Source: Hyphomicrobiales bacterium (GTDB taxonomy: Bacteria; Pseudomonadota; Alphaproteobacteria; Rhizobiales; Devosiaceae). Taken from it: 10,082 nucleotides of DNA. Under the pieces are notes generated by a model. The model made no database searches, was not told the DNA's origin, and saw only the letters and a list, made by a program, of their open reading frames with translations. Of this stretch, positions 6,766 to 10,082 are shown piece after piece (the stretch's first letter is position 1; every line of letters begins with the position of its first letter). Where the stretch lies: NCBI GenBank assembly GCA_015487985.1, contig WFOP01000243.1, positions 1 to 10,082 of the forward strand, given 5' to 3'. Made by a program: the position numbers and the translations under genes.

Positions 6766-9700
6766 ATGAGAAACAAAATTACACGCAAGCCTATCAATGC
6801 CCTTCTGGTTTCAACCGCCCTTTGTGCGGTCTCTTTTGGCTTATTTCCAATGGCAGCGAATGCTCAAACCTTATATTGGGATGGAAGCGACACAACCAGC
6901 GGTAATGGAGCACCAGTCGGTGGCGCTGGAACATGGGACGCAGCAACTAACAATTGGACAAATAATGCCGCTGGCACAACTAACGAGGCATGGGCAATCG
7001 GGGCAGATGCAATATTTGGAGGTGCAACTGGCGGATTTGTTGAACTTGATGGCGATCAGGTTGTTGATGATATTACATTCGATACCAGCGGCTATGAAAT
7101 TGGCGACACTCCGTCTTTCTCTCCGGACAATTTGGTTACAAACTCGTCTTCTACATTTACAATGAACGAGGCTGCAACCGTCTCTGCAGATATAGTCGGC
7201 ACCGGTTTTGTAGCAGTTACCGGGCCAGGAATGTTGACTTTGAGCGGGAGCAACAGCCAAGCTGGCGGCCTGATTTTATCCAACGCTTCGGTTACACTTG
7301 CGCACGATGATGCTGCTGGAGCTGGTGATATTTTAACACAGGAAAGCTCTATCCATTTATCCGACACAGTCGAGATATTTAACAATATTGAGATTATTGG
7401 CGATTATGACACCAGTTTCATTCAAAATGGCGGCAGCGCAACGCTTGGCGGCGATATTTTTGGTCCTGGAACAGGCAGCTTTATAAAAGACGGTACCGGA
7501 GAAATAATTCTTACCGGCACAAATATTTATGCCGGTGACACGATTATCCTGGATGGCACTCTTAGAGCATTAGGCGGGACAGCCATTAATGATTTGGGTA
7601 ATGTAAATATTTCAGGCGCAAGTGGAGTATTTCGTGTTGATAGCAGTGAAACTATCGGCTCGCTGGCAGGTTCAGGAACGGTAATTATCGACTCAGGGCA
7701 AGAGCTAACTACTGGCGGCAATAATAATGATAGTGTTTTTAGCGGTCTAATAGGAAATTCTGGCGCTCAATTTCGTAAAATTGGCTCTGGCAATATGACC
7801 CTTAGCGGTGACAATAATCTTTTTACACTTTTTACTGTGGATGGAGCAGGAAGCACAATAACAGCTACTGGTGCTAATTTAGATGCAACTGTTGGAATAT
7901 CACTTATCAATGGTGGAACTCTCATTGCCGACAATGCCGGCAATAATGCGATTGAAGATAGTGTTCACATTACTACTATTGGCACTTCAACTTTTGAAGT
8001 CCGCAATGATGAAACTATTGGCAATTTTTCTGGGTCGGGCAATGTCTTTCTTAATGGAGCTGATTTAACTTATGGAAATTCATCTAATTTTCTTAGTTAT
8101 GGCGTCATTTCTGGCACTGGCGGACTAATTAAACAAGGCATCGGAACTTCAACCCTCACCGGAGTAAACACATATACTGGCAGCACTATTGTTAATGATG
8201 GCATATTTTCAATTACAGGTTCAATCGCTTCAACCGATATTAATGTTAACGGCGCTCAATTATATGTCGAAGCAAACGCATTTGCGTCTGATGCTGATAT
8301 TGACTTGAACTCTGGGGCTTACTTCGAAAACGATGGCTATAACACTATAGGTGCAATAAATACCACAACAGGCACTACAATAGATTTAACGGCTGGTGGT
8401 CTGACAACTGGCAATGCTGGCAATCAGGAAATTGCTGGCACTATTTCGGGAACTGGCTATTTAGTGAAACTAGGCGCTGGCATTCTTAGCCTTTCTGGAA
8501 GTAATGATTTCTCTGGCGGAATTACACTTGCTGGTGGCACATTATCACTGCAAAATGACAACGCGGCTGGCACTGGCACAATCACCACCACTGGTTCGGT
8601 AATTGATTATGCCAATGGTGTAAATATTGCCAACCCTATCAATATCAATTCTAACACTACTCAAGTTCAGGTGTTAGCTGGAAGTGCCGAACAATCCGGT
8701 ATTATCTCTGAAACCGCAGGACCTCGCCCGTTAGAAAAAATCGGTGCGGGTGAGTTAATTTTCTCTGGAGCGAACACCTATACCGGATTGACCACAATCA
8801 GCGCTGGCACATTGTCACTAAATGGTGGAGCGGCAATTGCTGATAGTGCCTCTGTTGCAACCGGCGCAGGCGGCACACTTAATATAATGGCGAGCGAAAC
8901 CATCGCCGCAATGAATAATGCGGGTATAATCAATTTAACCAATGGCGCGGTGGGAAATAACCTGACCATTGCGGGCGATTATACCGGCGCTGGCGTGATA
9001 AATATTGATGTGAATTTTGGCACTGACACAGCCGATCAGCTTATTGTTGGTGGCAATGTAACAGGTGGCGCAACTAATATTGTTGTAACTGACATTTCAA
9101 CGAGCGCGGCAACTGGCAATGATATTTTGGTAGTTGATGTTGCTGGTACTTCCAATGCCGGTGATTTTGTGCTGGTTGGCACGCCGGTAATTTCTGGTGC
9201 CTTTTCTTATGTGCTAGAGCAAACAGGCATGGATTGGTTTTTAGGGCAGGCACTAAGCCCCCTCACTGCAACTTATGAGATCTATCCACAAGCGTTAAGC
9301 GCATTAAACAGCCTTTCAACCATGCGCCAGCGCACCAATTCGCGCGTTTATTCCGATGGTGAGGAGCGAGATGGTGTTGTCTGGGGTATTGTTGAGGCCT
9401 CCCACGCTTTAGTAAGTCCACAAAGCTCTACAACCGCAAGCACATTTGAAACCAATGCCTGGAAAATGACCGCCGGGATGGACGGAGTGATTCACATTGA
9501 TGATCGCGGACAGTTCGCGGTTGGTGCAAACATTTCTTATGGTAGCGCTGGCACAAATATCTTTTCAGGCACGGGCAATGGTTCAATATTCACCCAAGGG
9601 GTTGGCGCCGGATTAACTGGGACATGGTTTGGTGCCGAGGGGTTTTATGTAGATGGACAATTGCAGATTGGCTGGACTTTCAGTGATCTGAACAGTGCTG

Positions 9701-10082
9701 CCACCGGTGTATTGACCAATGATAATTTCGGGCAGACTTATGCCCTGAGTCTGGAGGCGGGTCAGCAGTTTGATATTGGTGACGGACTGGTGCTTACGCC
9801 AAACGCGCAGTTGGCTTATTCGTTAGTTCAGTTTACCGGCTTTAGCGGGGGAGCGGGCGAGAATGTTTCGCTTGACCACGGAAACTCTCTGGTGGCTCGT
9901 GTGGGGGTTAATATTGAGAAAGAGCAAGCCTGGGTCGCAGAAGATGGTACGAATATCAATTCCAGTATGTACGGACTTGCCAACATTTATTATGATTTTT
10001 CCGGTGGCAGTCAGGTGGATGTTGCAGGCACGAAACTTTTGGTGCAACCCAACAACTGGTCGGCAGAAGTCGGTGTAGGTGG
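6766..10082 (+). CDS. Type Va autotransporter (PATR-repeat passenger plus beta-barrel), 3' end outside window
   Basis: The frame is open from ATG 6766 to the window end (1105 full codons). Residues 1-33 form a Sec signal peptide: basic start, hydrophobic core, probable cleavage after ANA. The passenger begins LYWDG and is rich in Gly, Thr, Asn and Ser, as expected for a surface beta-helix. It carries six autotransporter-associated beta-strand repeats (about 147-685). Residues about 725-825 (LTIAGDYTG, then TADQLIVGGNV) resemble the pertactin-type autochaperone region. YEIYPQALSALNSL (837-850) and the following helix lead into the Autotransporter beta-domain from about 870. That domain threads the passenger through the outer membrane. 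By family comparison roughly 50 residues, including the last strands, are missing. The only cysteine is in the signal peptide, which is common in exported passengers. No protease triad or other enzymatic domain is seen, so an adhesin or biofilm role is likely but inferred. The start has a modest GGGA ribosome binding site. The passenger is AT-richer than the barrel part. Confidence 0.95.
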   Translation, partial: MRNKITRKPINALLVSTALCAVSFGLFPMAANAQTLYWDGSDTTSGNGAPVGGAGTWDAATNNWTNNAAGTTNEAWAIGADAIFGGATGGFVELDGDQVVDDITFDTSGYEIGDTPSFSPDNLVTNSSSTFTMNEAATVSADIVGTGFVAVTGPGMLTLSGSNSQAGGLILSNASVTLAHDDAAGAGDILTQESSIHLSDTVEIFNNIEIIGDYDTSFIQNGGSATLGGDIFGPGTGSFIKDGTGEIILTGTNIYAGDTIILDGTLRALGGTAINDLGNVNISGASGVFRVDSSETIGSLAGSGTVIIDSGQELTTGGNNNDSVFSGLIGNSGAQFRKIGSGNMTLSGDNNLFTLFTVDGAGSTITATGANLDATVGISLINGGTLIADNAGNNAIEDSVHITTIGTSTFEVRNDETIGNFSGSGNVFLNGADLTYGNSSNFLSYGVISGTGGLIKQGIGTSTLTGVNTYTGSTIVNDGIFSITGSIASTDINVNGAQLYVEANAFASDADIDLNSGAYFENDGYNTIGAINTTTGTTIDLTAGGLTTGNAGNQEIAGTISGTGYLVKLGAGILSLSGSNDFSGGITLAGGTLSLQNDNAAGTGTITTTGSVIDYANGVNIANPININSNTTQVQVLAGSAEQSGIISETAGPRPLEKIGAGELIFSGANTYTGLTTISAGTLSLNGGAAIADSASVATGAGGTLNIMASETIAAMNNAGIINLTNGAVGNNLTIAGDYTGAGVINIDVNFGTDTADQLIVGGNVTGGATNIVVTDISTSAATGNDILVVDVAGTSNAGDFVLVGTPVISGAFSYVLEQTGMDWFLGQALSPLTATYEIYPQALSALNSLSTMRQRTNSRVYSDGEERDGVVWGIVEASHALVSPQSSTTASTFETNAWKMTAGMDGVIHIDDRGQFAVGANISYGSAGTNIFSGTGNGSIFTQGVGAGLTGTWFGAEGFYVDGQLQIGWTFSDLNSAATGVLTNDNFGQTYALSLEAGQQFDIGDGLVLTPNAQLAYSLVQFTGFSGGAGENVSLDHGNSLVARVGVNIEKEQAWVAEDGTNINSSMYGLANIYYDFSGGSQVDVAGTKLLVQPNNWSAEVGVG
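7204..8820 (+). repeat. Six autotransporter-associated beta-strand (PATR) repeats in the passenger
   Basis: Copies of about 32 residues begin near residues 147, 237, 333, 451, 563 and 652. The shared pattern is (L/F)xKxGxGxLxLSGxNxYxGxTxIxxGTLxL, for example LIKQGIGTSTLTGVNTYTG and LEKIGAGELIFSGANTYTG. Copies 1 and 3 are the most diverged. Three copies (333, 451, 563) are preceded by an ETIG-like turn about 36 residues earlier (295, 416, 526), giving a larger compound unit. Each copy is expected to add coils to the beta-helix. Confidence 0.85.

Noticed and set aside
7204..8820. Repeat-rich region as a CRISPR array or DNA satellite
   Set aside because: The periodicity is at protein level within one continuous frame, with diverged DNA and unequal spacing; there are no identical repeats with uniform spacers.

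Overview
The window comes from a Gram-negative bacterium, because its right third encodes a classical outer-membrane autotransporter. The mix of a GlpA-like oxidoreductase pair, an alphaproteobacterial-style aldehyde dehydrogenase and a membrane-bound LytTR regulator makes an alphaproteobacterium my best guess, but this rests on protein style alone and no RNA gene is present to test it.

Left part (1-5471), all on the + strand: four tightly packed genes that look like one operon. They are an aldehyde dehydrogenase whose N-terminus lies off the window, the protein adenylyltransferase SelO, a GlpA-like FAD oxidoreductase with a C-terminal four-cysteine [2Fe-2S] (BFD-like) domain, and a second FAD/NAD(P)-type oxidoreductase. 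The spacings are 28 bases, 12 bases and a 4-base overlap. The last two are probably subunits of one flavin/iron-sulfur dehydrogenase of the glycerol-3-phosphate or hydroxy-acid type. The aldehyde dehydrogenase may process a related carbon compound, and SelO modifies redox proteins by adding AMP.

Middle (5472-5781): about 310 bases without a convincing gene. They hold a terminator-like hairpin, a second small hairpin and an exact 12-base direct repeat.

Right part (5782-10082): a divergent pair in more AT-rich DNA. On the - strand is a membrane-anchored LytTR transcription factor (four predicted membrane helices plus a LytTR DNA-binding domain). A 207-base shared intergenic region containing a perfect 15-base palindrome separates it from a large + strand autotransporter. 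That gene stays open from its start at 6766 to the window end (1105 complete codons). It has a signal peptide, six beta-strand passenger repeats, an autochaperone-like region and most of the C-terminal beta-barrel; roughly the last 50 residues are probably missing. The regulator is a natural candidate to control the adjacent surface protein, but this is inferred from position only.
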